NCBI GenBank assembly: GCA_017860075.1
Contig: JAFNAH010000170.1
Coordinates: 1-8,676 of the forward strand
Length of the DNA: 8,676 bases
Source: Acidobacteriota bacterium
GTDB lineage: Bacteria; Acidobacteriota; UBA6911
Direction of reading: 5' to 3'
In this document: positions 1 to 6,526 of the stretch, in pieces
Layout: each line of letters starts with the position of its first letter
Position numbering within the stretch: the first letter of the stretch is position 1
Notes under the pieces: generated by a model
Told to the model about the DNA's origin: nothing
Databases searched by the model: none
The model's input: only the letters and a program-made list of their open reading frames with translations
Translations under genes and position numbers: made by a program

Positions 1-171
1 GTCGTAAGTTGTGCCGCCCTCGAGGCTGTCAAGCGCCTCGGAAACACAGAGGGCCTTCACCACCTGGTGTCCCTTGCGGTTCAGAATCTTCTCCACGCTT
101 CTGCAGACTGTCGGTTCGTCGTCAACAACCATGATGTTGGATTTTCGTTCGAAAGATTTGATCGTTGCCAT
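1..171 (-). CDS. Response regulator, receiver domain (N-terminal part, runs off left edge)
   Basis: The minus strand is open from an ATG at 171 to the window edge (57 codons). It begins MATIKSFERKSNIMVVDDEP. The hydrophobic strand followed by Asp17-Asp18-Glu19 is the acidic pocket at the start of a CheY-type receiver domain; the phosphorylated Asp would lie just beyond the edge. The next residues (EKILNRKG) closely resemble EKILGRRG of the regulator encoded at 551-1966, so the two receivers look like paralogues. GAGG lies a few bases before the ATG and fits a ribosome binding site. A good sigma-54 promoter sits about 58 bases upstream (229-244), so expression probably depends on an NtrC-type activator, perhaps the neighbour. 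The output domain cannot be seen: it could be a stand-alone receiver, another NtrC protein or a different effector. Confidence 0.85.
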   Translation of the reverse strand, partial: MATIKSFERKSNIMVVDDEPTVCRSVEKILNRKGHQVVKALCVSEALDSLEGGTTYD

Positions 172-228
172 GATGACCTCGCTATTCTCGGAATGCCTTT
201 TTCTTTTCACTTAACCACGCCTTGATAG

Positions 229-244
229 TGCACGAGCCGTGCCA
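229..244 (-). promoter_or_regulatory. Sigma-54 (-24/-12) promoter for the response regulator at 1-171
   Basis: Read on the minus strand the sequence is TGGCACGGCTCGTGCA. The -24 block TGGCACG matches the sigma-54 consensus fully, and the -12 block GTGCA differs from TTGCW at one base. The invariant GG and GC are exactly 10 bases apart. The predicted start of transcription is near 218, giving a leader of about 47 bases before the ATG at 171. This type of promoter needs an AAA+ activator; one is encoded directly upstream (551-1966). Confidence 0.8.
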
Positions 245-284
245 CATGAGCGGCCGGATCACCAGGATTCTATAAGTAGCTGTG

Positions 285-300
285 AATAAAGTAGTTTATT
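285..300. repeat. A/T-rich inverted repeat (AATAAA-N4-TTTATT)
   Basis: A perfect 6-bp inverted repeat with a 4-base spacer (GTAG) lies about 40 bp upstream of the -24 element of the minus-strand sigma-54 promoter. It could be a protein binding site or simply an A/T-rich bendable segment. Function is unknown. Confidence 0.35.
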
Positions 301-429
301 AGTACTGTGGCGGCTATGTTGACCAGGTCTGTTGCGTCAGGTGTATGCGATTGATATGCAGTTCGTGCGCAGACGCAGGCTCAAACCTGAGACGTCAGGA
401 GTCTATCAGAGTCAGAATATCTATATTTA

Positions 430-442
430 AATCAATAGCTTA
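430..442 (+). promoter_or_regulatory. IHF-like binding site
   Basis: AATCAATAGCTTA matches the IHF consensus WATCAANNNNTTR at every defined position. It lies about 190 bp upstream of the sigma-54 promoter at 229-244, farther than is usual for IHF bending at such promoters. It overlaps the inverted repeat at 432-446. The match is real, but short A/T consensus sites also occur by chance. Confidence 0.4.
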
Positions 443-446
443 TTGA
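432..446. repeat. Inverted repeat TCAATA-GCT-TATTGA (possible upstream activator site)
   Basis: A perfect 6-bp inverted repeat with a 3-base spacer. It lies at a distance typical of enhancer-like sites for NtrC-family activators (roughly 190 bp from the -24 element). It overlaps the IHF consensus match, so only one of the two readings may be right. In the transcript direction of the kinase/regulator operon it is followed by TTTAAAT, but the stem has almost no GC and would be a poor terminator. Confidence 0.35.
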
Positions 447-550
447 GACCATCTGGAAAAGCGGGCTGGCGAAGCGATGGTGTATACGGAATCTATGCGG
501 TGCATGATGATCCTATGCATCAGGACTCGAGGCTCTTTACTGCTTTACCC

Positions 551-1966
551 CTATTCCCCTGAATCTGCTGCGCGGATACCGTGTTTGCGCATCATGGCCT
601 GAAAATTCGGGCGGGCGATGCCGACATCCTGCGCTGCGTGGCTGACATTCCAGCTGTTTCGCTGCAGCGCGGCGATGACGAACTGGCGTTCAAGGTCGGC
701 GACGGCCTGATCGCGCAGCACGCGTTTGAGCTCGAGGAATTCCTTGTTGCTCCGGGGTGCCTGGCCTTCGGTGAAGGCCGGCTGGCGGGGATGCAGTGTT
801 CTGGGCAGATGGCGTTGCTCGATGATTTCGCCGTCGCATGAAATGGCGGCCGATTCGATCACTCCTTCGAGCTGTCGAACGTTTCCGGGCCAGTCCTGCT
901 GTTCCAGAAACCGCAGGACCTCGTCCGACACGCCCGTGACTTTTCTGCCGCTGCGTTCGCGCACCTTCGCCAGCAGGCGGTGCACCAGGAGAGGGATGTC
1001 CTCGCGTCTTTCTCTCAACGACGGCAATGCGATGGGAAACACGTGGAGCCGGTAATAAAGGTCGTCGCGGAACGATCCTTCCGCAACCATTTTCGTCAGG
1101 TCGCGATTGGTGGCGAAGATCAGGCGGACATCGACACGCCTGGGTTCTGTGCCGCCCACGGGAAGAAATTCGCGTTCCTGGATGAAGCGCAGCAGCTTGC
1201 CCTGGATTTCCAGCCCGACGTTGCAGATCTCATCGAGAAAGACCGTGCCATGGTCCGCCGCTTCGAAGATTCCCTTCTTGGTCATCACGGCACCGGTGAA
1301 CGCGCCGCGCACGTGCCCGAACAGTTCGCTCTCGAGGAGTTCCACCGATAGCGTGCCGCAATCGATGGCGAAAAAACGTTGCGTGTTCCTCAAGCTGAGG
1401 CTGTGGATTGCGCGCGCCACGAGCTCCTTCCCGGTTCCGCTTTCGCCGACAATAAGCACCGTGCTGTTTGTCGGGGCGACCTTGCGGATCAGGTTGTACA
1501 CCTCCTGCATCTTCTGGCTCCGGCCTACAAGGTTGGCCAGGTGTTCGACGGGCTCCCCGGCCGCGACCGCTCTGCTCTCCAGGACGAGCTTCCTCTTTTC
1601 CCAGGCTTTGGCCGTGACTGCCAGCATCTCCTCGGGCGTAAACGGCTTCGGCAGGTAGTCAAAAGCGCCGAGCTTCATGGTCTCAACGGCGGACGCAATC
1701 GTCGAGTAGCCGGTAATCACGATGGGGACAATATCCGGGAAGCGTGTGCGGAGCATCTGAAGCAGCTCCATGCCGCCCATCTCGGCCATCTTGAGGTCGG
1801 TAAAGACCAGGTCGAACTGCTCCTGCTCGAGGAGCGCCAGCGCCTGCTTGCCGGACAGGACTGTCCGGACTTCATAGCCGCGCCTGCCGAGGATCTTCTC
1901 GCATGCCTTGCAGATCGACATTTCGTCGTCCGCGACGAGGACCCTAGGCTTGAGGGAGCTGTTCAT
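551..1966 (-). CDS. Sigma-54-dependent response regulator, NtrC family
   Basis: A 471-residue activator that, once phosphorylated, should remodel sigma-54 RNA polymerase by ATP hydrolysis. The receiver covers about residues 7-120, with Asp13/Asp14/Glu15, phospho-acceptor Asp57, Thr85 and Lys107. The AAA+ domain follows at about 147-375: Walker A GESGTGKE at 174-181, an intact GAFTGA sigma-54 contact loop at 221-226, Walker B FLDEI around 243-247, and the WPGNVRQLE motif near 359-367. A Fis-type helix-turn-helix occupies about 425-464. The start at 1966 was chosen because GGTGAG precedes it and the receiver begins immediately; a start at 2068 would add a tail with no domain. It overlaps the kinase gene by 23 bases, so the pair is almost certainly translationally coupled. 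The ligand or signal is unknown; the sigma-54 promoters at 229-244 and 4103-4118 are its likely targets. Confidence 0.95.
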   Translation of the reverse strand: MNSSLKPRVLVADDEMSICKACEKILGRRGYEVRTVLSGKQALALLEQEQFDLVFTDLKMAEMGGMELLQMLRTRFPDIVPIVITGYSTIASAVETMKLGAFDYLPKPFTPEEMLAVTAKAWEKRKLVLESRAVAAGEPVEHLANLVGRSQKMQEVYNLIRKVAPTNSTVLIVGESGTGKELVARAIHSLSLRNTQRFFAIDCGTLSVELLESELFGHVRGAFTGAVMTKKGIFEAADHGTVFLDEICNVGLEIQGKLLRFIQEREFLPVGGTEPRRVDVRLIFATNRDLTKMVAEGSFRDDLYYRLHVFPIALPSLRERREDIPLLVHRLLAKVRERSGRKVTGVSDEVLRFLEQQDWPGNVRQLEGVIESAAISCDGEIIEQRHLPRTLHPRQPAFTEGQAPRSNKEFLELKRVLRDQAVADLERQFVIAALQRNSWNVSHAAQDVGIARPNFQAMMRKHGIRAADSGE

Positions 1967-3935
1967 TCTCACCCCCGGCTTCGACCGGAATCCTGAAGAC
2001 GACTGTGGTTCCGTGTCCCGGTCTGCTCCGAATGGAGATCGTACCGCCGTGCCTGTCCACGATACCATAGGCGATAGCGAGGCCGAGACCCGTTCCGGTC
2101 TTCTTGGTTGTGAAGAAGGGATCGAATATCTTGTCCTTTATGTCATCCGGTACCCCAGGGCCGGTGTCGGCGATGCTCACCTCAACCGTCTTGCCCGCCG
2201 AATCGTGACGTGATGTAAACCGCAACTCGCCACCCTGGTGCATGGCCTCGGCAGCGTTGAGGACCGCGTTCAGGACGACCTGACGCATCTGGTCCTGGTC
2301 GGCCATGACCGCGGGGAGATCCGCGGCCAGATCCATCTGGATGTCGATGTCCCGGAAGGCTGCCTGCTTCCCCACGAGGTTCACGACGTCGGCTATGACC
2401 TGGTTGAGGCTTACTGCCTGCTTTTGCGGCTTCGTCTGCCGCGCAAAATCCAGCAGCCCCTTGACGATCTTCCGGCATCGCATCGTCTCGTCTACGATGA
2501 TCTTCAATTCCTCGTGCCTGGGGTCATCGGGCGGTACATCTTCCAGCATCAGGCTGCCGCTTGTGAGGATGCCGGTCAGCGGATTGTTGATCTCGTGGGC
2601 GACGCCCGCGGCGAGTTTGCCGATGGCCGCCAGTTTTTCGGCCTGCAGCAGCTGGTTCTGCATCGCCTTGACCTGCGACGTTCGATCCTCGACCTTGGAC
2701 TCGAGATTGGCGGCCCAGTCCATGAGTTCCTGCGTCGTCCGCGCCAACTCCTGGATCATCCGGTTGAATCTCTCCACGAGGTGACCGATTTCGTCCGGCG
2801 ACGAGTAGTCGACGCGCTGTGCGTAATCTCCTTCCGCCACCTTGCCGGCAGCTTCGGCCATGGCGTGGATCGGGAGGGAGATGCGATGGGCCAGGACGAT
2901 CGCAACCCATGTCACGATGGCTACCCCCAGAACTGTCATGCCGAGGAAGATAAAAAGGCTGCGCCACAGGCTGTCTGTGTACGGGCGTTCGAGTGTCCCC
3001 ACGTACAGCATCCCGATCGTCCTGTCCTTGATGTCCTTCATCGGCGTGTAGGCGGCGATGTACCAGTCGTTGACGACAAAGGCGCGGCCGCGCCAGGTAT
3101 GCCCGCGGCGGAGCACTTCGTCTGCCACCTCGGCCGACGCGCGCGTCGTGATCGCCCGCGTGCCGTCCGCATTCAGCACATTGGTCGCGATCCGGACGTC
3201 GTCCTGGAAAATGGTCACCGTTCCAACCTCCCGGCCCTTGTACAAGACCTCCCTGAAAACCACCTTGCGGATCTTGTCCACGATCTCGTAATTCCGATTG
3301 ATCAGTACCGCTCCGTACAGCACGCCCTGGAGCCGGCCGTCAGGCGAGAGCACGGGAGCCGCCGCCCGGAACATCATCCCGGAGGTTTCACGGGTCTTGC
3401 CCGATCGCGAGGCCATCGGCGTGGGGGTGATCTCCATATGCGCCTGGGATGCCAGTTCGGCGGACTCCTTGGCGAGTTCGGCCTGAGGCAAGATGGCGAT
3501 GTCGGAAACCGGGATCTTGTACCTGAGCGCGCGGTGAATCAGTTCGTCTTCAGCCAGGCGGTCCCCGTAGAGCGATGGATTCCGTGTGCGATGAAACACG
3601 GTCCCGTCCGCATCGGTCACCGTCAGGATGTCGAGCCGCTCCGCCTGCAGGATGTTGTGCATTTCGGGTTCCAGCGGGCCGCGGTCCTTGCGCCCCAAGG
3701 CCCCGTATATGATCATGCGCGTCGCGTGGATCCGGATGGCGTTCTCCAGGCGCTCCAGGTAATTGCGGCAGATCTCGTTCGCACCTTGAAGGTCCGCGTT
3801 CACGTGCGACTGGGCCTGGCTGGTGATCTGGCGGTCGATCATCCACACACCCACAGCGGCGGAGATCAACGATGGAACTAGAATGGCAGCGGTAAAACTG
3901 CTGATAAGCCGTGCACGGATGCTTGTCTGAATCAT
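1944..3935 (-). CDS. Membrane sensor histidine kinase (Cache-HAMP-HisKA-HATPase), NtrB-like partner
   Basis: A 663-residue inner-membrane kinase that should phosphorylate the regulator encoded at 551-1966. Transmembrane helix 1 is at about 11-33. An extracytoplasmic sensor of about 290 residues follows, with features of the Cache_3-Cache_2 type (VTIFQDDVRIATNVLNADG near 240-258 and IGMLYVG near 307-313). Helix 2 is at about 326-349, then a HAMP segment (about 350-403) and a coiled linker. The HisKA motif AGVAHEINNPL carries the phospho-acceptor His447. The ATPase domain has an N-box near 557-564, DTGPGV at 590-595, DPFFTTK, and GTGLGLA at 614-620. The start at 3935 was chosen because GGAG lies 8 bases upstream and the positively charged N-terminus leads into helix 1; a frame start at 4058 adds 41 residues without a domain. 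Cache domains of this type often bind small organic acids, but the ligand here is unknown. Confidence 0.94.
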   Translation of the reverse strand: MIQTSIRARLISSFTAAILVPSLISAAVGVWMIDRQITSQAQSHVNADLQGANEICRNYLERLENAIRIHATRMIIYGALGRKDRGPLEPEMHNILQAERLDILTVTDADGTVFHRTRNPSLYGDRLAEDELIHRALRYKIPVSDIAILPQAELAKESAELASQAHMEITPTPMASRSGKTRETSGMMFRAAAPVLSPDGRLQGVLYGAVLINRNYEIVDKIRKVVFREVLYKGREVGTVTIFQDDVRIATNVLNADGTRAITTRASAEVADEVLRRGHTWRGRAFVVNDWYIAAYTPMKDIKDRTIGMLYVGTLERPYTDSLWRSLFIFLGMTVLGVAIVTWVAIVLAHRISLPIHAMAEAAGKVAEGDYAQRVDYSSPDEIGHLVERFNRMIQELARTTQELMDWAANLESKVEDRTSQVKAMQNQLLQAEKLAAIGKLAAGVAHEINNPLTGILTSGSLMLEDVPPDDPRHEELKIIVDETMRCRKIVKGLLDFARQTKPQKQAVSLNQVIADVVNLVGKQAAFRDIDIQMDLAADLPAVMADQDQMRQVVLNAVLNAAEAMHQGGELRFTSRHDSAGKTVEVSIADTGPGVPDDIKDKIFDPFFTTKKTGTGLGLAIAYGIVDRHGGTISIRSRPGHGTTVVFRIPVEAGGENEQLPQA

Positions 3936-3992
3936 CGGTTCTGCTCCATGGGGCGGGGCAGCGGAACGTGCTGCGAAGACGGCGGCGAACTC

Positions 3993-4010
3993 GAGCCAGT
4001 TTTTTGGCTC
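3993..4010. repeat. Inverted repeat GAGCCA-N6-TGGCTC upstream of both divergent operons
   Basis: A perfect 6-bp inverted repeat with a 6-base spacer (GTTTTT on the plus strand). It lies about 95-110 bp upstream of the plus-strand sigma-54 promoter, a distance that suits an NtrC-type activator site. It is also in the likely leader of the kinase mRNA, where it could fold as a small hairpin. I found no second clear copy near 229-244, which weakens the activator-site reading. Confidence 0.4.
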
Positions 4011-4041
4011 CAAGGCCGTATGCAGGTGCAGATTGACGCAA

Positions 4042-4054
4042 TAAATTGCTGATT
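4042..4054 (-). promoter_or_regulatory. IHF-like site between possible activator site and sigma-54 promoter
   Basis: Read on the minus strand AATCAGCAATTTA matches the IHF consensus WATCAANNNNTTR with one mismatch (G for A at position 6). It is about 50-60 bp upstream of the -24 element, the usual place for IHF bending at sigma-54 promoters. It overlaps a small perfect inverted repeat GCAAT-AA-ATTGC at 4038-4049, which might instead be an operator half of its own. Confidence 0.35.
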
Positions 4055-4102
4055 TCAAACATCTTATTTTGGGCTTGGGACAGGTTCACCGGAGTGCCCC
4101 TC

Positions 4103-4118
4103 TGGCAAGTGTTGTGCT
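4103..4118 (+). promoter_or_regulatory. Sigma-54 (-24/-12) promoter of the hdr/hydrogenase operon
   Basis: TGGCAAGTGTTGTGCT keeps the invariant GG and GC with exactly 10 bases between them. Against TGGCACG-N4-TTGCW it differs at one base in each block, and its -12 block (GTGC) is the same variant as in the promoter at 229-244. The predicted start of transcription is about 4129, which gives a leader near 45 bases to the ATG at 4174. The divergent operon encodes a sigma-54 activator, so adjacent control is likely. Confidence 0.75.
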
Positions 4119-4124
4119 TGTAAT

Positions 4125-4142
4125 TTGTGAGCATGTTCACAA
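4125..4142. promoter_or_regulatory. Rex-type operator (alternatively CRP-type) over the transcription start
   Basis: TTGTGAGCATGTTCACAA is an 18-bp palindrome with a single asymmetric pair. It agrees with the Rex consensus TTGTGAANNNNTTCACAA at 13 of 14 defined positions. Its core also fits TGTGA-N6-TCACA, the CRP consensus, perfectly. One more base on each side (T...A, 4124 and 4143) keeps the symmetry. It covers about -4 to +14 of the predicted sigma-54 start, a placement expected for a repressor. Rex senses NADH/NAD+ and commonly controls hydrogenase and fermentation genes, so context favours Rex; sequence alone does not exclude a CRP/FNR-family protein. Confidence 0.65.
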
Positions 4143-4173
4143 ACGCTCTCTGACCTTTTGCGGGAGGCCCTTC

Positions 4174-4755
4174 ATGAGAGGAGTTCAGGAAACAGTTCTT
4201 TACGAAGAAGCCATGGACCTGAAGTTTCTGGACGAGGTCTATGGTATCCCCGGGGGCGATAAGATCAAAGACTGCATCCAGTGCGGCACCTGCAGCGGGT
4301 CCTGTCCTGTTTCATGGGCGATGGAGGAGAGCCCGCGCAAGATCTTCGCCATGATCCGCGCGGGCATGCGGGACCAGGTCCTCGACAGTCTCACGATCTG
4401 GACGTGCGCCTCGTGCTATCAATGCGCCGAGCGATGCCCGCAGGAAATCAAGATCACCGACATCATGTACATGCTCAAGCGCATGGCCATCCGGGAGGAC
4501 AGGCGTCGCAGCCGGAAGGCCCGGGCCCTCTCTGAGTGCTTTGTGAACGTTGTCAACAGGTATGGCCGGAACCGGGAGACGGAGCTGATGGCGAGGTTTG
4601 CGCTCATGACGGATCCGCTTGGGTCTGTTGCGCTGGCGCCGGTCGGGATGAGCCTGTTTTCCCGCGGACGTCTGCCCCTGGGCGGCAGCAAGGTGCGTGA
4701 CATCGAGGGGCTTCGGAAGATCGTGGCCAAAGCCCAGGAGCTGGGAGGTGAATGA
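4174..4755 (+). CDS. hdrC: Heterodisulfide reductase subunit C-like iron-sulfur protein
   Basis: A 193-residue protein that should carry electrons through two [4Fe-4S] clusters between HdrA and HdrB in the cytoplasm. The two cysteine motifs are Cys34-x2-Cys37-x2-Cys40-x3-Cys44-Pro and Cys78-x2-Cys81-x2-Cys84-x3-Cys88-Pro, the normal HdrC arrangement and length. The C-terminal 100 residues are basic and helical without other motifs. The ATG at 4174 was chosen because GGGAGG lies 7 bases before it and it follows the predicted sigma-54 start (about 4129); a TTG at 4069 in the same frame would begin upstream of the promoter. It is the first gene of the plus-strand operon and its stop codon directly abuts the hdrB ATG. 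In bacteria such proteins serve menaquinone, ferredoxin, NADH or disulfide chemistry, so the substrate is open. Confidence 0.9.
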   Translation: MRGVQETVLYEEAMDLKFLDEVYGIPGGDKIKDCIQCGTCSGSCPVSWAMEESPRKIFAMIRAGMRDQVLDSLTIWTCASCYQCAERCPQEIKITDIMYMLKRMAIREDRRRSRKARALSECFVNVVNRYGRNRETELMARFALMTDPLGSVALAPVGMSLFSRGRLPLGGSKVRDIEGLRKIVAKAQELGGE

Positions 4756-5628
4756 ATGCGTTACTCATATTACCCGGGATGTTCTCTGGATGCGACCGGC
4801 AAGCAGTATGGCGAGTCGATCCATGCCGTCGCCAAAGCTCTCGGAGTGGAGCTGGTAGAGCTTGATGACTGGAACTGCTGCGGTGCCACGGCCTACATGA
4901 ACGTCAACGAGGTGCTCTCCTTCTGCCTGAGCGCCCGCAACCTGGCGCTCGTTGGAAAAGCCGGCAACGGGAAAGAGCTGGTGACTGCCTGCAACGCGTG
5001 CTACACGAACCTGCGGAAAACCGAGGTCTATCTCAATCAGTTTCCGGAAATCAGGGAAAAGGTCGGACAGGCGCTCGCCGAAGCCAACATGAAGTACGAA
5101 GGCGGCGTGGTGACGAAGCACTTTCTCCAGGTCCTTGTCGAGGATGTGGGCCTGGAACGCATCAAAGCCAATGTGAAACGGCCCCTGACCGGGCTCCGGG
5201 TAGCACCCTATTACGGGTGCCAGATCGTCCGTCCGTATGGCATACAGGATGACCCCGACAACCCGATGATGATGGACCGCTTCCTGGAGGCGCTGGGCGC
5301 CACCCCGACTCAGTACGCCATGAAGGTCATGTGCTGCGGGGGTAGCCTGATGGGAACCCGGGAGGAAGTGGCGCTCCGGCTCTGCCGCAACCTGTTGCTG
5401 TGCGCCCAGGAAGCCAAGGCGGATTGCATCGCCGTCGCCTGCCCCCTGTGCCAGATGAATCTCGATGCTTACCAGGTCGCAATCAACAGAAACTACGGGA
5501 CCAACTTCAGCCTGCCGATCGTCTACTTTACCCAACTGGCAGGGCTGGCGTTCGGATTGAAATCAGACGAACTCGGCATGCAGCGCTGCATCGTTCCGGC
5601 AACCCAGATTGCCGCCCGCTACGCGTAG
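4756..5628 (+). CDS. hdrB: Heterodisulfide reductase subunit B-like protein (two CCG domains)
   Basis: A 290-residue protein with the two cysteine-rich CCG domains that in HdrB hold non-cubane [4Fe-4S] clusters, the site of disulfide reduction in methanogens. Domain 1 has Cys9, Cys41-Cys42 and Cys79-x2-Cys82. Domain 2 has Cys155, Cys193-Cys194 and Cys229-x2-Cys232. Both motif sets are complete, so catalytic clusters can be expected. Length is as usual for the family. The ATG at 4756 follows the hdrC stop codon without a gap, and GGGAGGTG overlapping the hdrC end serves as its ribosome binding site, which implies translational coupling. The physiological substrate is not shown; many bacterial HdrB proteins do not act on CoM-S-S-CoB. 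Its partner HdrA downstream is incomplete. Confidence 0.93.
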   Translation: MRYSYYPGCSLDATGKQYGESIHAVAKALGVELVELDDWNCCGATAYMNVNEVLSFCLSARNLALVGKAGNGKELVTACNACYTNLRKTEVYLNQFPEIREKVGQALAEANMKYEGGVVTKHFLQVLVEDVGLERIKANVKRPLTGLRVAPYYGCQIVRPYGIQDDPDNPMMMDRFLEALGATPTQYAMKVMCCGGSLMGTREEVALRLCRNLLLCAQEAKADCIAVACPLCQMNLDAYQVAINRNYGTNFSLPIVYFTQLAGLAFGLKSDELGMQRCIVPATQIAARYA

Positions 5629-5636
5629 GAGAGCTT

Positions 5637-6491
5637 ATGGACATCAAGATCGGTGTCTACGTTTGCCATTGCGGCACCAACATTTCGGGCAAGGTGAACG
5701 TCACGGAGGTGACGGACTTCGCCAGGACCCTCCCGAATGTCACCGTTGCCCGCGAGTACAAGTTCATGTGCTCGGACCCGGGCCAACTCCTGATCCAGGA
5801 CGACATCAAGAACCTCGGGCTTGACCGGATCGTGGTTGCCTCCTGTTCGCCGCTCATGCACGAGCCGACTTTCCGGGGTGCCTGCGAAAGGGCCGATCTG
5901 AACCGCTACCTTTTCCAGATGGCGAACATCCGGGAGCACTGCTCCTGGGTGACAGTGGACCCGACGGCCGCGACGGACAAGGCAAAAGCGCTGGTGGCGG
6001 GAGCGGTCTTCAAGGCAGTCGGACTGTCATCTCTGCCCCGGAAAACGGTGCCGGTCAACCCCGCCGTGATGGTGGTCGGGGGAGGTATCGCCGGCATCCA
6101 GGCGGCGCTGGATCTTGCCGATGCCGGTCGGACAGTCTATCTGGTCGAGAAGGAGGCGTCGATCGGGGGGCACATGGCCATGTTCGACAAGACCTTCCCG
6201 ACGCTCGACTGCGCGGCCTGCATATTGACGCCCAAGATGGTCCAGGTCGGAAAGCACAGGAACATCCGGCTCCTGAGCTCCAGCGAAGTCAAGGAGGTCA
6301 CCGGTTTTGTCGGGAACTTTCACGTGAAGGTCCGTCGCAAGGCCAGGTACGTCGACCACGACAAGTGCACAGGCTGCGGTCTCTGCTGGGAGTCGTGCCC
6401 CGCAAGAATGGTTCCCGGGAAGCGGGTTATCCGGATGGGCAAGCTCGTGATCGGTCAAACGGGAAATGGATCATCCGGGAAAGCGCACTAA
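5637..6491 (+). CDS. hdrA: HdrA-like flavoprotein, C-terminally truncated
   Basis: A 284-residue protein that matches only the first part of HdrA (normally about 650 residues or more). An N-terminal iron-sulfur domain has Cys10, Cys12, Cys45, Cys70 and Cys102. The first half of the FAD domain has GGGIAGI at 148-154, GGHM at 177-180 and a DCAACILTPKM segment at 191-201. The inserted ferredoxin domain starts with Cys244-x2-Cys247-x2-Cys250-x3-Cys254-Pro and then ends. After about residue 260 (near base 6417) the resemblance is lost and a 24-residue tail leads to a TAA. Missing are the second [4Fe-4S] motif, the second half of the FAD fold and the C-terminal ferredoxin domain. The start at 5637 has AGGAG overlapping the hdrB stop. 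It may be a decayed gene, a shortened adaptor subunit, or the result of a misassembly at the adjacent A/T repeat. Neither other frame resumes an HdrA-like sequence within the window. Confidence 0.85.
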   Translation: MDIKIGVYVCHCGTNISGKVNVTEVTDFARTLPNVTVAREYKFMCSDPGQLLIQDDIKNLGLDRIVVASCSPLMHEPTFRGACERADLNRYLFQMANIREHCSWVTVDPTAATDKAKALVAGAVFKAVGLSSLPRKTVPVNPAVMVVGGGIAGIQAALDLADAGRTVYLVEKEASIGGHMAMFDKTFPTLDCAACILTPKMVQVGKHRNIRLLSSSEVKEVTGFVGNFHVKVRRKARYVDHDKCTGCGLCWESCPARMVPGKRVIRMGKLVIGQTGNGSSGKAH

Positions 6492-6499
6492 ACAATTTT

Positions 6500-6526
6500 A
6501 AATTTCAAATTTAAAATTTGAAATTT
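6500..6526. repeat. A/T-only perfect inverted repeat with tandem GAAATTT units
   Basis: AAATTTCAAATTT (6500-6512) faces its exact reverse complement AAATTTGAAATTT (6514-6526) across one base. A further GAAATTT unit follows (6527-6533), giving a 7-base tandem period. It stands between the truncated hdrA-like gene and the next gene, in an otherwise GC-rich operon whose other junctions are at most 12 bases. It has no GC-rich stem and so is a poor terminator candidate. It resembles a dispersed low-complexity palindromic element, but one copy cannot establish that. Confidence 0.8.

Larger units (their letters stand above)
172..550. other. 379-base intergenic region, regulatory
   Basis: This stretch has lower GC than its surroundings and no convincing coding frame on either strand. 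It separates the 3' end of the minus-strand kinase/regulator operon from the next minus-strand response regulator. It contains a sigma-54 promoter (229-244), two A/T-rich inverted repeats (285-300 and 432-446) and an IHF-consensus match (430-442). Short near-repeats of CGTCAGG occur at about 335-341 and 393-399, and TGCGTC (333-338) faces GACGCA (372-377). I see no GC-rich hairpin with a T-run that would end the upstream operon. Confidence 0.6.

Noticed and set aside
481..550. Rho-independent terminator after the NtrC-type regulator
   Set aside because: Only weak stems (5 bp or less) are visible on the minus strand and no T-run follows them.
551..2068. Longer form of the NtrC-type regulator starting at 2068
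   Set aside because: The extra 34 residues have no domain and would extend far into the kinase gene; the ATG at 1966 has a ribosome binding site and leads straight into the receiver.
2238..3881. Long open frame (547 codons) on the plus strand
   Set aside because: It lies entirely opposite the histidine kinase gene, whose domains are all recognisable. GC-rich codon use opens the antisense frame, and its translation shows no domain and no ribosome binding site.
4069..4173. TTG start for the HdrC-like protein at 4069
   Set aside because: It lies upstream of the predicted sigma-54 promoter and start site, and the added residues match nothing in HdrC.
6417..6512. Simple single-base frameshift as the cause of the short HdrA
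   Set aside because: One alternative frame stops at about 6450 and the other stops inside the A/T repeat; neither gives the expected continuation of the ferredoxin or FAD domain before that, so one indel does not restore the gene.
6500..6526. A/T inverted repeat as transcription terminator of the hdr genes
   Set aside because: The stem contains only two G:C pairs and has no distinct T-run after it; the downstream genes also lack a visible promoter of their own, so read-through is more likely.
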